DNA of 9,008 nucleotides from Lysobacterales bacterium (lineage in GTDB: Bacteria; Pseudomonadota; Gammaproteobacteria; Xanthomonadales; Xanthomonadaceae), in assembly GCA_015655035.1 (NCBI GenBank), contig JAATFS010000162.1:1-9008 (forward strand), written 5' to 3'. Both the position numbers and the translations under genes were made by a program. Shown piece after piece: positions 1 through 5,604 of this stretch. The notes under the pieces were generated by a model. It was not told the origin of the DNA. It was given only the letters and a program-made list of their open reading frames with translations, and did not search any database. Position 1 is the stretch's first letter, and each line of letters starts with the position of its first letter.

Positions 1-220
1 GAAACCACGGAAAATCCAGGTCGCGGCGACGTTCTATCAGCTGCATCAATGCATCCACCAGCAACCCTGGGTCGCAACAGCGCACCAGGTTTTCGGCATG
101 CACGCGCGAGGTGTATGGCAGCGTCGCGTAAGTGCCCGGACGGATCGCATCGACTGCGGCACGCGCATCGTAGAAATCCAGGCCGGCACCCGGTAACGGT
201 TTGCGGTATTGACTATTCAT
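1..220 (-). CDS. acnD: AcnD, Fe/S-dependent 2-methylcitrate dehydratase (5' part only)
   Basis: Only the first 73 codons are present; the gene runs off the left edge. The visible protein begins MNSQYRKPLPGAGLDFYDAR and continues through LPYTSRVHAENLVR and LIERRRDLDFPWF. This matches the N-terminus of AcnD, the aconitase-family enzyme that dehydrates 2-methylcitrate to a 2-methylaconitate isomer in organisms lacking PrpD. The Fe/S-binding cysteines and catalytic residues lie outside the window. AcnD normally works with the isomerase PrpF, which would be expected further left. It is the third gene of the prpB-prpC-acnD operon, 97 bases after prpC. The ATG has no strong ribosome binding site before it, so the start rests on similarity to the family N-terminus. 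AcnA/AcnB are less likely because they lack this opening. Confidence 0.9.
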   Translation of the reverse strand, partial: MNSQYRKPLPGAGLDFYDARAAVDAIRPGTYATLPYTSRVHAENLVRCCDPGLLVDALMQLIERRRDLDFPWF

Positions 221-264
221 GGCTGGCGGCACATCACAAGGCGAGCGAAGGGCTGTTGCGCTTC

Positions 265-288
265 CCTTCTCCCGCACTCGGGAGAAGG
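265..288. repeat. Palindromic intergenic repeat (Xanthomonadales type)
   Basis: A perfect 10-base-pair inverted repeat, CCTTCTCCCG then CACT then CGGGAGAAGG, fills most of the spacer between prpC and acnD. On its right flank comes GCCCAAAGGGTGGATGAGG, with a small CCC-AAA-GGG dyad. This pattern (a pyrimidine-rich arm ending in CCCG, a short loop, the complementary arm, then GGTG...GGATGAGG) is typical of dispersed intergenic repeats in Xanthomonas-like genomes; that link is from memory. There is no T-tract on either side, so it is not a standard intrinsic terminator. In the mRNA it would fold just after the prpC stop and could stabilise the upstream transcript or lower acnD expression. Confidence 0.7.
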
Positions 289-317
289 TGCCCAAAGGGT
301 GGATGAGGCCATCTCGA

Positions 318-1475
318 TCAACCACGCTGATCGATCGGCACGAATACCTGATCCTCAGGACCAGTGTAATTGGCGCTGGGGCGAATGATCTTGCCGTCGA
401 TGCGCTGTTCGATCACATGCGCGCTCCAGCCAGCGGTACGCGCAATCACGAACAACGGCGTGAACATCGCCGTCGGCACGCCCATCATGTGATAGCTGAC
501 CGCACTGAACCAATCCAGGTTGGGAAACATCTTCTTGATGTCCCACATCACCGTCTCCAGGCGTTCGGCGATGTCGTACATCTTCAGGCTACCCTGCTCT
601 TCCGACAGCGTCCTGGCCACTTGCTTGATCACCTGGTTGCGCGGATCGCTGACGGTGTAGACCGGATGGCCGAAGCCGATCACCACTTCCTTGCGCTCCA
701 CCCGCGCCTTGATGTCGGCCTCGGCTTCGTCCGGCGTGTCGTAGCGCTTCTGCACTTCGAACGCGACCTCGTTGGCGCCGCCATGCTTGGGCCCGCGCAA
801 TGCGCCGATACCGCCGACGATGGCGCTATACATGTCGCTACCGGTACCGGCGATGACCCGGCTGGCAAACGTGGAAGCGTTGAACTCATGCTCGGCGTAC
901 AGGATCAGGCTGGTGTGCATCGCCCGCACCCACGACTCGCGCGGCGCAACACCATGCAACAGATGCAGGAAGTGCCCACCGATCGAATCGTCGTCGGTCT
1001 CCACTTCGATACGCTTGCCGTTGTGGCTCCAGTGGTACCAATACAACAGGATCGAGCCCAGCGAGGCTATCAACTTATCGGCGATATCGCGCGCACCGGG
1101 ATGATTGTGATCGTCCTTCTCCGGCTCGACACAGCCCAGCACCGACACTCCCGTGCGCAGCACGTCCATCGGATGCGTCGAGGGCGGCAACTGTTCCAGC
1201 GCCGCCTTCACCGCCGCCGGCACCCCGCGCAGCGAGCGCAGCTTGGCCTTGTAACCACGCAGCTCTGCCGCGCCCGGCAGCTTGCCATGCACCAGCAGAT
1301 AGGCGATTTCCTCGAACTCGCTGCCCGTGGCCAGATCGAGGATGTCGTAGCCACGGTAATGCAGATCGTTGCCGCTGCGCCCCACCGTACATAGCGCGGT
1401 ATTGCCCGCAGCGGTACCAGACAGGGCAACGGATTTTTTCGGCTTGAAGCCGGAAGTGGTAGCGGACTCGCTCAT
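318..1475 (-). CDS. prpC: PrpC, 2-methylcitrate synthase
   Basis: This 385-residue cytosolic enzyme condenses propionyl-CoA with oxaloacetate to 2-methylcitrate, the entry step of the methylcitrate cycle. It is a single citrate-synthase domain of the short bacterial type. The catalytic set is visible: His196 in YAEHEFN, His231 in GPKHGG, His270 in GFGHPVY, Asp321 in PNLDWFS and Arg346 in RTAGWSAH. His231, His270 and Asp321 fall four residues before the numbers I recall for Salmonella PrpC (235, 274, 325). The chosen ATG has a good ribosome binding site (GGGAGGG, about five bases upstream) and gives the family start; the open frame extends about 80 codons further but into prpB sequence. It lies 34 bases after prpB. 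The operon partner PrpB argues for methylcitrate rather than plain citrate synthase. Confidence 0.95.
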   Translation of the reverse strand: MSESATTSGFKPKKSVALSGTAAGNTALCTVGRSGNDLHYRGYDILDLATGSEFEEIAYLLVHGKLPGAAELRGYKAKLRSLRGVPAAVKAALEQLPPSTHPMDVLRTGVSVLGCVEPEKDDHNHPGARDIADKLIASLGSILLYWYHWSHNGKRIEVETDDDSIGGHFLHLLHGVAPRESWVRAMHTSLILYAEHEFNASTFASRVIAGTGSDMYSAIVGGIGALRGPKHGGANEVAFEVQKRYDTPDEAEADIKARVERKEVVIGFGHPVYTVSDPRNQVIKQVARTLSEEQGSLKMYDIAERLETVMWDIKKMFPNLDWFSAVSYHMMGVPTAMFTPLFVIARTAGWSAHVIEQRIDGKIIRPSANYTGPEDQVFVPIDQRG

Positions 1476-1509
1476 GTGATTCCCTCCCGAGGAATACAAC
1501 GGAAAACCT

Positions 1510-2394
1510 TTATTTCGTCGCCGCGAATAATGCATCCAAGCGCTGCTCGAACTGGTGATAGCCGATACGCTCGTACAGTTCGTCGCGGGTCTGCATGCTG
1601 TCCAGCACGGCCTGCTGGTGACCGTCGCGGCGAATCGCCGCATACACCGCCTCGGCAGCCTTGTTCGCCGCGCGGAAGGCCGACAGCGGGAACAGCTGGA
1701 TCGCCACCCCCGCATGCGCCAGCTGCGCGCGGGTGAACAACGGGGTCTTGCCGAACTCGGTGATGTTGGCCAGCACCGGCACCTTCACCGCGTCCACGAA
1801 GCGGCGATAGGTCTCCAGGTCGTAGGCGGCCTCGGCGAAGATGCCGTCGGCGCCGGCTTCCACGCAGGCAATGGCACGTTCGATCGCCGCGTCCACGCCT
1901 TCGCTCTGGATCGCATCGGTACGCGCGACCAGGAAGAACGCCGGATCGGTCTTGGCATCGGCCGCCGCCTTGACCCGATCGGCCATCTCCGCCTGCGTCA
2001 CTATCTCCTTGCCCGGCCGATGACCACAGCGCTTGGCACCGACCTGGTCCTCGATATGGCAACCGGCCGCACCGGCCTTGATCAGCGATTTGACGGTGCG
2101 CTCGATGTTGAACGCACTAGGGCCAAAGCCGGTATCGATATCCACCAATAGCGGCAACTCGCACACGTCGGTGATCCGGCGCACGTCGATCAACACGTCC
2201 TCCAGCGTGTTGATGCCCAGGTCGGGCAAACCGAGCGAACCGGCCGCCACCCCGCCACCGGACAGGTAGATCGCGCGATAGCCGGCACGTTGCGCCAGCA
2301 GCGCATGGTTGGCATTGATCGCACCGATCACCTGCAGGGGCGATTCGGCGGCCAGGGCGGCGCGGAAACCGGCGCCGGCAGAGGAAATAGGCAT
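1510..2394 (-). CDS. prpB: PrpB, 2-methylisocitrate lyase
   Basis: This 294-residue enzyme cleaves 2-methylisocitrate to pyruvate and succinate, the last step of the methylcitrate cycle. It belongs to the isocitrate lyase/PEP mutase family and is a Mg-dependent TIM barrel. Diagnostic residues match E. coli PrpB position for position: SGGGVAAGS at 45-53, Asp58, metal ligands Asp85 and Asp87, Glu115, and the catalytic loop KRCGH at 121-125 with Cys123. The length is normal. The start is the ATG of MPISSAGAGF, preceded by a CTGGAG ribosome binding site; a start 15 codons upstream would add an atypical extension. It is the first gene of the prpB-prpC-acnD operon, transcribed away from a helix-turn-helix/citrate-synthase fusion gene across a 115-base spacer. 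Confidence 0.96.
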   Translation of the reverse strand: MPISSAGAGFRAALAAESPLQVIGAINANHALLAQRAGYRAIYLSGGGVAAGSLGLPDLGINTLEDVLIDVRRITDVCELPLLVDIDTGFGPSAFNIERTVKSLIKAGAAGCHIEDQVGAKRCGHRPGKEIVTQAEMADRVKAAADAKTDPAFFLVARTDAIQSEGVDAAIERAIACVEAGADGIFAEAAYDLETYRRFVDAVKVPVLANITEFGKTPLFTRAQLAHAGVAIQLFPLSAFRAANKAAEAVYAAIRRDGHQQAVLDSMQTRDELYERIGYHQFEQRLDALFAATK

Positions 2395-2474
2395 GGTCAG
2401 GCTCCAGATGAGCGCGGCGCCCGCTTGTCGGCAGGGCATTCCGCAACGGCGCTCAATGTGTCACCCTTAAACCA

Positions 2475-2503
2475 GTTGATCAATCTTGATCACATCAATC
2501 AAC
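2475..2503. promoter_or_regulatory. Candidate operator: 29-base imperfect dyad in the prpB divergent spacer
   Basis: The left half GTTGATCAAT and the right half ATCAATCAAC form an inverted repeat matching at 8 of 10 positions, centred at 2489. Inside it lie a perfect TTGATCAA palindrome (2476-2483) and a second dyad TTGAT-CAC-ATCAA (2486-2498). The two TTGATCA copies start exactly 10 bases apart, about one helical turn, so they would face the same side of the DNA. The AT-rich element stands out in a GC-rich spacer. It ends six bases before the ATG of the divergent regulator-like gene and lies about 80 bases upstream of prpB, a position that would allow control of both. I see no convincing -10/-35 pair in the spacer and no GGCAC-N5-TTGC sigma-54 element. 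The binding protein is inferred. Confidence 0.55.
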
Positions 2504-2509
2504 CTATCG

Positions 2510-3748
2510 ATGACACCCACTCACGACAACGACCTGATACCCGCCGCTGAAGCCTGCGCCCTGCTTGGCATCAGCACCGCCACGCTGTACGCCTATGTCA
2601 GCCGGGGACTGCTGGTCTCGCGACCCGGCGCCGACCATCGCAGCCGGGTCTATCTACGGCGCGAGGTGGAGCGGCTGGCCCAGCGCAAGCGGGTCGGTCG
2701 CGGCGCCGCCCGTGGCGCGGCGCAGAGCCTGGATCGCGGCCTGCCCGTCATGGAAACGCGGATCTCGCTGATCCGACCGGACTCCCCCTACTACCGGGGC
2801 CAATCGGCAGTGGCCGCCGTCCGCGCCGGCGCCTGCCTGGAAGACATCGCGCGACTGCTCTGGGACAGCGAGGATCAGGATCCGTTCCTGGCCGCCGTCC
2901 CGACGCCGTGGCCCGCACGCGTGGCGCCGATCGCCAGCGACGCTTCGCTACCTCCATTGGAGCGCGCCATGGCCTGCATCCCGCTGCTGGCTCTGGACGT
3001 GCGCCACTCGTTCAATTCGGCGCTACCGGTACGCCGCGAAATCGCCGCGATGCTGCTGCGCCAGAACGCCGCGCTACTGGTCGCCACCCAGCCCGACACC
3101 CGCCCGGTTCATCGGCTACTGGCCGAAACATGGTGCCCCGGCGACGCCGACTTCGCCGAACTCGTACGCGCCGCACTGGTGCTGTGCGCCGATCACGAAC
3201 TCAACGTCTCCGCATTCGCCGCCCGCGTGGTCGCATCCACTGGCGCACACCTGCATGCCACCGTCTGCGCCGGACTGGCCGCGCTATCCGGCCCCCGCCA
3301 CGGCGGCGCCACCGCACGCGCCTATGCGTTGCTGTGCGACGCCCGGGATGCCGACTCCACCGCCGCCTTCATCGCCGAACGATGGCAGCGCGGCGACGAC
3401 CTCCCCGGCTTCCACCACCTGCTCTACCCCGACGGCGACCCACGCGCCGCGCAGATGCTGTGCATGCTGCGCGAACGCTGCGGCGACAGCGCCCAGATGC
3501 AACACGTAGAACGCGTGATCAAGGCCGCCGAGGAAAGCAGCGGCCAGCCCCCCAACATCGACGGCATGCTTGCCGCGACCTGCTTCGTACACGACCTCCC
3601 CGCCACGCCGGCGCTGGTACTGTTCGCCACCGGCCGCCTTGCCGGATGGCTCGCACACGCGCTCGAGCAACAGGCCCTTGGCAAGCTGATCCGCCCGCGC
3701 GCCCATTACACCGGCCTGGCGCCGGGAGAGGCCGAGATCGAAGCATGA
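2510..3748 (+). CDS. HTH-citrate synthase-like fusion, putative regulator of the methylcitrate operon
   Basis: A 412-residue two-part protein. Residues about 8-58 (PAAEACALLGISTATLYAYV, then a YLRREVERL stretch) form a MerR/excisionase-type helix-turn-helix with wing. A basic linker (about 58-72) follows. The rest is a citrate-synthase fold, opening with YYRG near residue 94 as PrpC does with YRGYDI. All catalytic positions are kept: His229 (CADHELN), His264 (GPRHGG), His303 (GFHHLLY), Asp351 (PNIDG) and Arg376 (ATGRLAGW). Several surrounding residues differ: GHPVY is HHLLY and PNLDWFS is PNIDGML. Other family members are annotated simply as citrate synthases. Divergence from prpB and the intervening dyad suggest a metabolite-responsive regulator; it could also be an active, autoregulating (methyl)citrate synthase. 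The ATG at 2510 is preferred over the TTG at 2486, though neither has a clear ribosome binding site. Confidence 0.75.
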   Translation: MTPTHDNDLIPAAEACALLGISTATLYAYVSRGLLVSRPGADHRSRVYLRREVERLAQRKRVGRGAARGAAQSLDRGLPVMETRISLIRPDSPYYRGQSAVAAVRAGACLEDIARLLWDSEDQDPFLAAVPTPWPARVAPIASDASLPPLERAMACIPLLALDVRHSFNSALPVRREIAAMLLRQNAALLVATQPDTRPVHRLLAETWCPGDADFAELVRAALVLCADHELNVSAFAARVVASTGAHLHATVCAGLAALSGPRHGGATARAYALLCDARDADSTAAFIAERWQRGDDLPGFHHLLYPDGDPRAAQMLCMLRERCGDSAQMQHVERVIKAAEESSGQPPNIDGMLAATCFVHDLPATPALVLFATGRLAGWLAHALEQQALGKLIRPRAHYTGLAPGEAEIEA

Positions 3749-3780
3749 GTTCGACGTCCTGCGAGCGGGATGAAGCCCCA

Positions 3781-3801
3781 ATAAAAGCCCCCGCGTGCGG
3801 G
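3781..3801 (-). terminator. Possible minus-strand intrinsic terminator
   Basis: Read on the minus strand, a short hairpin CCCG-CACG-CGGG is followed by GGCTTTTATT. The stem is only four or five base pairs, so it is weak despite the T-tract. It would catch transcription continuing past the tRNA terminator before it runs antisense into the HTH-citrate-synthase gene. On the plus strand the same hairpin has no T-tract, so it is unlikely to end that gene's transcript. Confidence 0.3.
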
Positions 3802-3896
3802 TGTTACATCAATTGCCGCAGCCAATGCGCGGACAGACATGCCACGCGGGAGGTCGGCAGCACGATTCAATGGATATCGAATCACGACTAAGAGCA

Positions 3897-3934
3897 GTTG
3901 GCGCCTCGGACCAAGCAGAGGCGCTAACGCTTTT
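3897..3934 (+). terminator. Plus-strand intrinsic terminator
   Basis: GTTGGCGCCTC (3897-3907) pairs with GAGGCGCTAAC (3918-3928) over 11 positions with one G-T wobble, enclosing a 10-base loop. It is followed by GCTTTT. It lies about 150 bases after the stop of the HTH-citrate-synthase gene and is the best candidate for the end of that transcript. The T-tract is short, so efficiency is uncertain. Confidence 0.6.
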
Positions 3935-4023
3935 CTGCCCAACGGGATGCTTGCAGTAGGGCCAAGCAACCTGGATAGCGTGCTCGCTTTTTTGATGCCG
4001 TAATGGACGAAAACAAATTCCAT

Positions 4024-4061
4024 ACAACGAAAAAGCCACCCTGCAGGGTGGCCTTCGTTGT
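4024..4061 (-). terminator. Intrinsic terminator of the tRNA-Val gene
   Basis: A perfect 18-base palindrome, GCCACCCTGCAGGGTGGC (4035-4052), is followed on the minus strand by five T. It begins 13 bases after the CCA end of the tRNA. The flanks ACAACGAA (4024-4031) and TTCGTTGT (4054-4061) are also complementary, so the T-tract itself could pair within a longer outer stem. The position and structure are those of a rho-independent terminator. Confidence 0.9.
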
Positions 4062-4065
4062 CGCG

Positions 4066-4140
4066 TGGTGGGCGGTACAAGGTTCGAACTTGTGACCCTT
4101 GCCGTGTGAAGGCAATGCTCTACCGCTGAGCTAACCGCCC
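4066..4140 (-). tRNA. tRNA-Val(CAC)
   Basis: A complete 75-base cloverleaf with encoded CCA. The acceptor stem is GGGCGGT with ACCGCCC and discriminator A. The D arm is GCTC-AGCGGTA-GAGC. The anticodon arm is TTGCC-TTCACAC-GGCAA, which gives anticodon CAC and reads the valine codon GTG. The T arm is ACAAG-TTCGAAC-CTTGT. All stems pair perfectly. The gene stands alone, with its own promoter about 16 bases upstream and a terminator 13 bases downstream, so it is probably a single-gene transcription unit. No attachment-site duplication or integrase gene is seen beside it. Confidence 0.97.
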
Positions 4141-4156
4141 GTGTCGCGAGCCGCAC

Positions 4157-4184
4157 ATTATAGGGAATCCGCAGCGGCCGTCAA
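4157..4184 (-). promoter_or_regulatory. Sigma-70 promoter of tRNA-Val
   Basis: On the minus strand, TTGACG (4179-4184) and a perfect TATAAT (4157-4162) are separated by 16 bases. Transcription would start around 4149-4151, leaving a leader of about ten bases before the mature tRNA. The bases after the -10 box (GTGCGGCTCGCGACAC) are very GC-rich, as in the discriminators of stable-RNA promoters under stringent control; that regulation is inferred. Confidence 0.9.
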
Positions 4185-4294
4185 CGCTTTCGAGATTCGG
4201 AAATCGGACGGCGCCAGCCTGCCGGGATCCGGGCCCAACCATCGCAGCAACGGTGCTTGGTCGCCGTCGTTTCCGGACCATTCCGATCCTGGCT

Positions 4295-4648
4295 CTACAT
4301 CGTCTGCGTCGGCTTGTCGGAATTCAGCAGCCCGGCCAGCAGGGTCTCGATCCGGTGGCGAACCGCATCGCCTTCGTTGCCGTCGGCGAACTGGATACCG
4401 ACCCCCGCCGCGCGATTGCCCTGGGCACCGGCCGGGGTGGTCCAGGCCACCTTGCCGACCACTGGCAGGCGTTCGCTGGAATCGGGCAGTGTCAGCAGCA
4501 AGAACACCTCGTCGCCGAGGAAGTAGCGCTTGGGCGTCGCCACGAAGATGCCGCCGCTTTTCAGGAACGGCATGTAGGCCGCATACAGCGCCGCCTTGTC
4601 CTTGACCGCCAGCGACAGGATTCCCTGCCGTGCACTCGTTGCGTTCAT
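4295..4648 (-). CDS. pilZ: PilZ, type IV pilus biogenesis protein
   Basis: A 117-residue single-domain cytosolic protein. Its sequence (ARQGILSLAVKDKAALYAAY, GGIFVATPKRY, LGDEVFLLLTLPD, TTPAGAQGNRAAGVGIQF) is nearly that of Xanthomonas PilZ, which is needed for type IV pili and links the assembly ATPase PilB to the c-di-GMP receptor FimX. Like that group, it lacks the N-terminal RxxxR and the D/NxSxxG motifs (the corresponding stretch reads LKSGGIF), so it probably does not bind c-di-GMP itself. It is the last gene of the cluster; its ATG overlaps the holB stop by four bases, and a GGGCGGGG ribosome binding site lies upstream. No intrinsic terminator is seen between its stop and the tRNA promoter. 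Confidence 0.95.
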   Translation of the reverse strand: MNATSARQGILSLAVKDKAALYAAYMPFLKSGGIFVATPKRYFLGDEVFLLLTLPDSSERLPVVGKVAWTTPAGAQGNRAAGVGIQFADGNEGDAVRHRIETLLAGLLNSDKPTQTM

Positions 4649-5604
4649 CGAGCCCCGCCCTTGCGTGCCGCGCGATCCCCTTCGCGCCAGGCCATCAACA
4701 GTTCCGCGACCACCAGATCGGCACGGACGGTGGTACGCAGCAGGTCGCGGGTGAGGTTGGCGGCGTCGAACCAGTTCGCCAGCCGGTGCACCCTCACCGG
4801 ATCGGTGGTGCCGGCCGATGCCTGTGCCAACACCAGATCGGCTGCGTGGCGCAGGCGCTGATCGGCCTGGTCGTCGCCGGTCCAGCGTTGCGCGGTCTCC
4901 ACCGCACCGGCGCGGCCAGTGGCCACCTGTTCCAGGTCGTTGGCGACCGCGCGCCGCAACGCCAGCCCCTCTTCGCGCAACCAGCGCTCGGCCAGGCCGG
5001 GGTGACCGCGCGCCGCCGTCAGCGCTTCCTCGGCCACGCTTTCGGAAAAACCCTTCGACAACAACCACGCCAGCGCTTCTTGCGCCGGCGGCAACTTGAA
5101 TTCCAGGCGCTGGCAGCGGCTGCGGATCGTGGCTGGCAGCCGCGCCGGCTGCGCACTGATCAACCATAGATAGCGTCCTGGCGCAGGCTCTTCCAGCGTC
5201 TTCAACAGCGCATTGCAGGCCGAACGATTGATCGAATCGGCAGGATCGATGATCACCACCTGCGCGACACCGTACTGTGGGGTCAGCGAGAGCTTCTGCG
5301 AGACATCGCGCACCTGCTCGATGATGATCTCGGTGCGCAGCTTGTCGCCGGTGCGGTTGGGAATGAATGACACCAGTTGCAGGTCCGGATGGGTTCCGGC
5401 GGCGATCAACTGGCGCGAACGCTGCTGCGCCACTGGATCCGGCGCCCGGCCGAGTACGTGTTCGGCCAGCTTCAACGCCACCGCGCGCTTGCCCAGCCCG
5501 GCCGGCCCGCAGATCAGCAACCCATGGCCCAGGCGACCGGCGTCGAGCGCGGCCACGGTCTGGTCATAAGCCCGCTGCTGCCAGGGCGAGAACAGCTCGC
5601 TCAT
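4645..5604 (-). CDS. holB: HolB, DNA polymerase III subunit delta'
   Basis: This 319-residue AAA+ protein is the delta' subunit of the clamp loader that places the sliding clamp on DNA. Visible features are a Walker-A-like GPAGLGKR (33-40), AGTHPD (69-74), a Walker-B region VVIIDPAD (116-123), NALLKTLEEP (131-140) and the SRC motif (162-164) that supplies the arginine finger to a neighbouring subunit. The C-terminal collar region is less conserved. The four cysteines that bind zinc in E. coli delta' before the AGTHPD motif are absent; the stretch 50-70 has no cysteine and is shorter. The P-loop looks more canonical than that of E. coli delta'. The start overlaps the tmk stop (ATGA), with GAGAGGA as ribosome binding site. 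DnaX is excluded by length and context. Confidence 0.95.
   Translation of the reverse strand: MSELFSPWQQRAYDQTVAALDAGRLGHGLLICGPAGLGKRAVALKLAEHVLGRAPDPVAQQRSRQLIAAGTHPDLQLVSFIPNRTGDKLRTEIIIEQVRDVSQKLSLTPQYGVAQVVIIDPADSINRSACNALLKTLEEPAPGRYLWLISAQPARLPATIRSRCQRLEFKLPPAQEALAWLLSKGFSESVAEEALTAARGHPGLAERWLREEGLALRRAVANDLEQVATGRAGAVETAQRWTGDDQADQRLRHAADLVLAQASAGTTDPVRVHRLANWFDAANLTRDLLRTTVRADLVVAELLMAWREGDRAARKGGAR

Larger units (their letters stand above)
3749..4065. other. Gene-free stretch between convergent units, with several hairpins
   Basis: This stretch lies between the end of the HTH-citrate-synthase gene and the 3' end of the tRNA. I see no credible protein gene; the open frames here have atypical, arginine-rich translations or run into the tRNA. 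From left to right it holds a small hairpin with a minus-strand T-tract (3781-3801), a GATTC/GAATC inverted repeat (3864-3883), a strong plus-strand terminator-like hairpin (3897-3934), a weak AGCG/CGCT hairpin followed by six T (3977-3993), and the tRNA terminator (4024-4061). A small RNA is possible, but no promoter for one was recognised. Confidence 0.6.

Noticed and set aside
219..1394. A 391-codon open frame on the plus strand, opposite prpC
   Set aside because: It mirrors prpC, which has catalytic residues and a ribosome binding site. The translation resembles no family I know.
2395..2509. Sigma-54 promoter for prpB, as in PrpR-controlled operons
   Set aside because: No GGCAC-N5-TTGC element is present on the minus strand in the spacer, and no PrpR gene is adjacent.
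2908..3891. A 327-codon open frame on the plus strand overlapping the fusion gene
   Set aside because: It is very Arg/Pro-rich, in an alternative frame of a gene with clear domain motifs, so it is a shadow of GC-rich codons.
3977..3993. AGCG/CGCT hairpin followed by six T as a terminator
   Set aside because: The four-base-pair stem is too weak to claim, although the T-run is good; it is only noted as part of the non-coding stretch.
4066..4140. tRNA-Val as an integration site for a genomic island
   Set aside because: There is no integrase, no repeated 3' tRNA fragment, and ordinary chromosomal genes lie on both sides.
3706..4156. Minus-strand open frames of 115-124 codons around the tRNA
   Set aside because: They run through the tRNA and its terminator. 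Stretches such as SAVEHCLHTARVTSSNLVPP are familiar mistranslations of tRNA genes.
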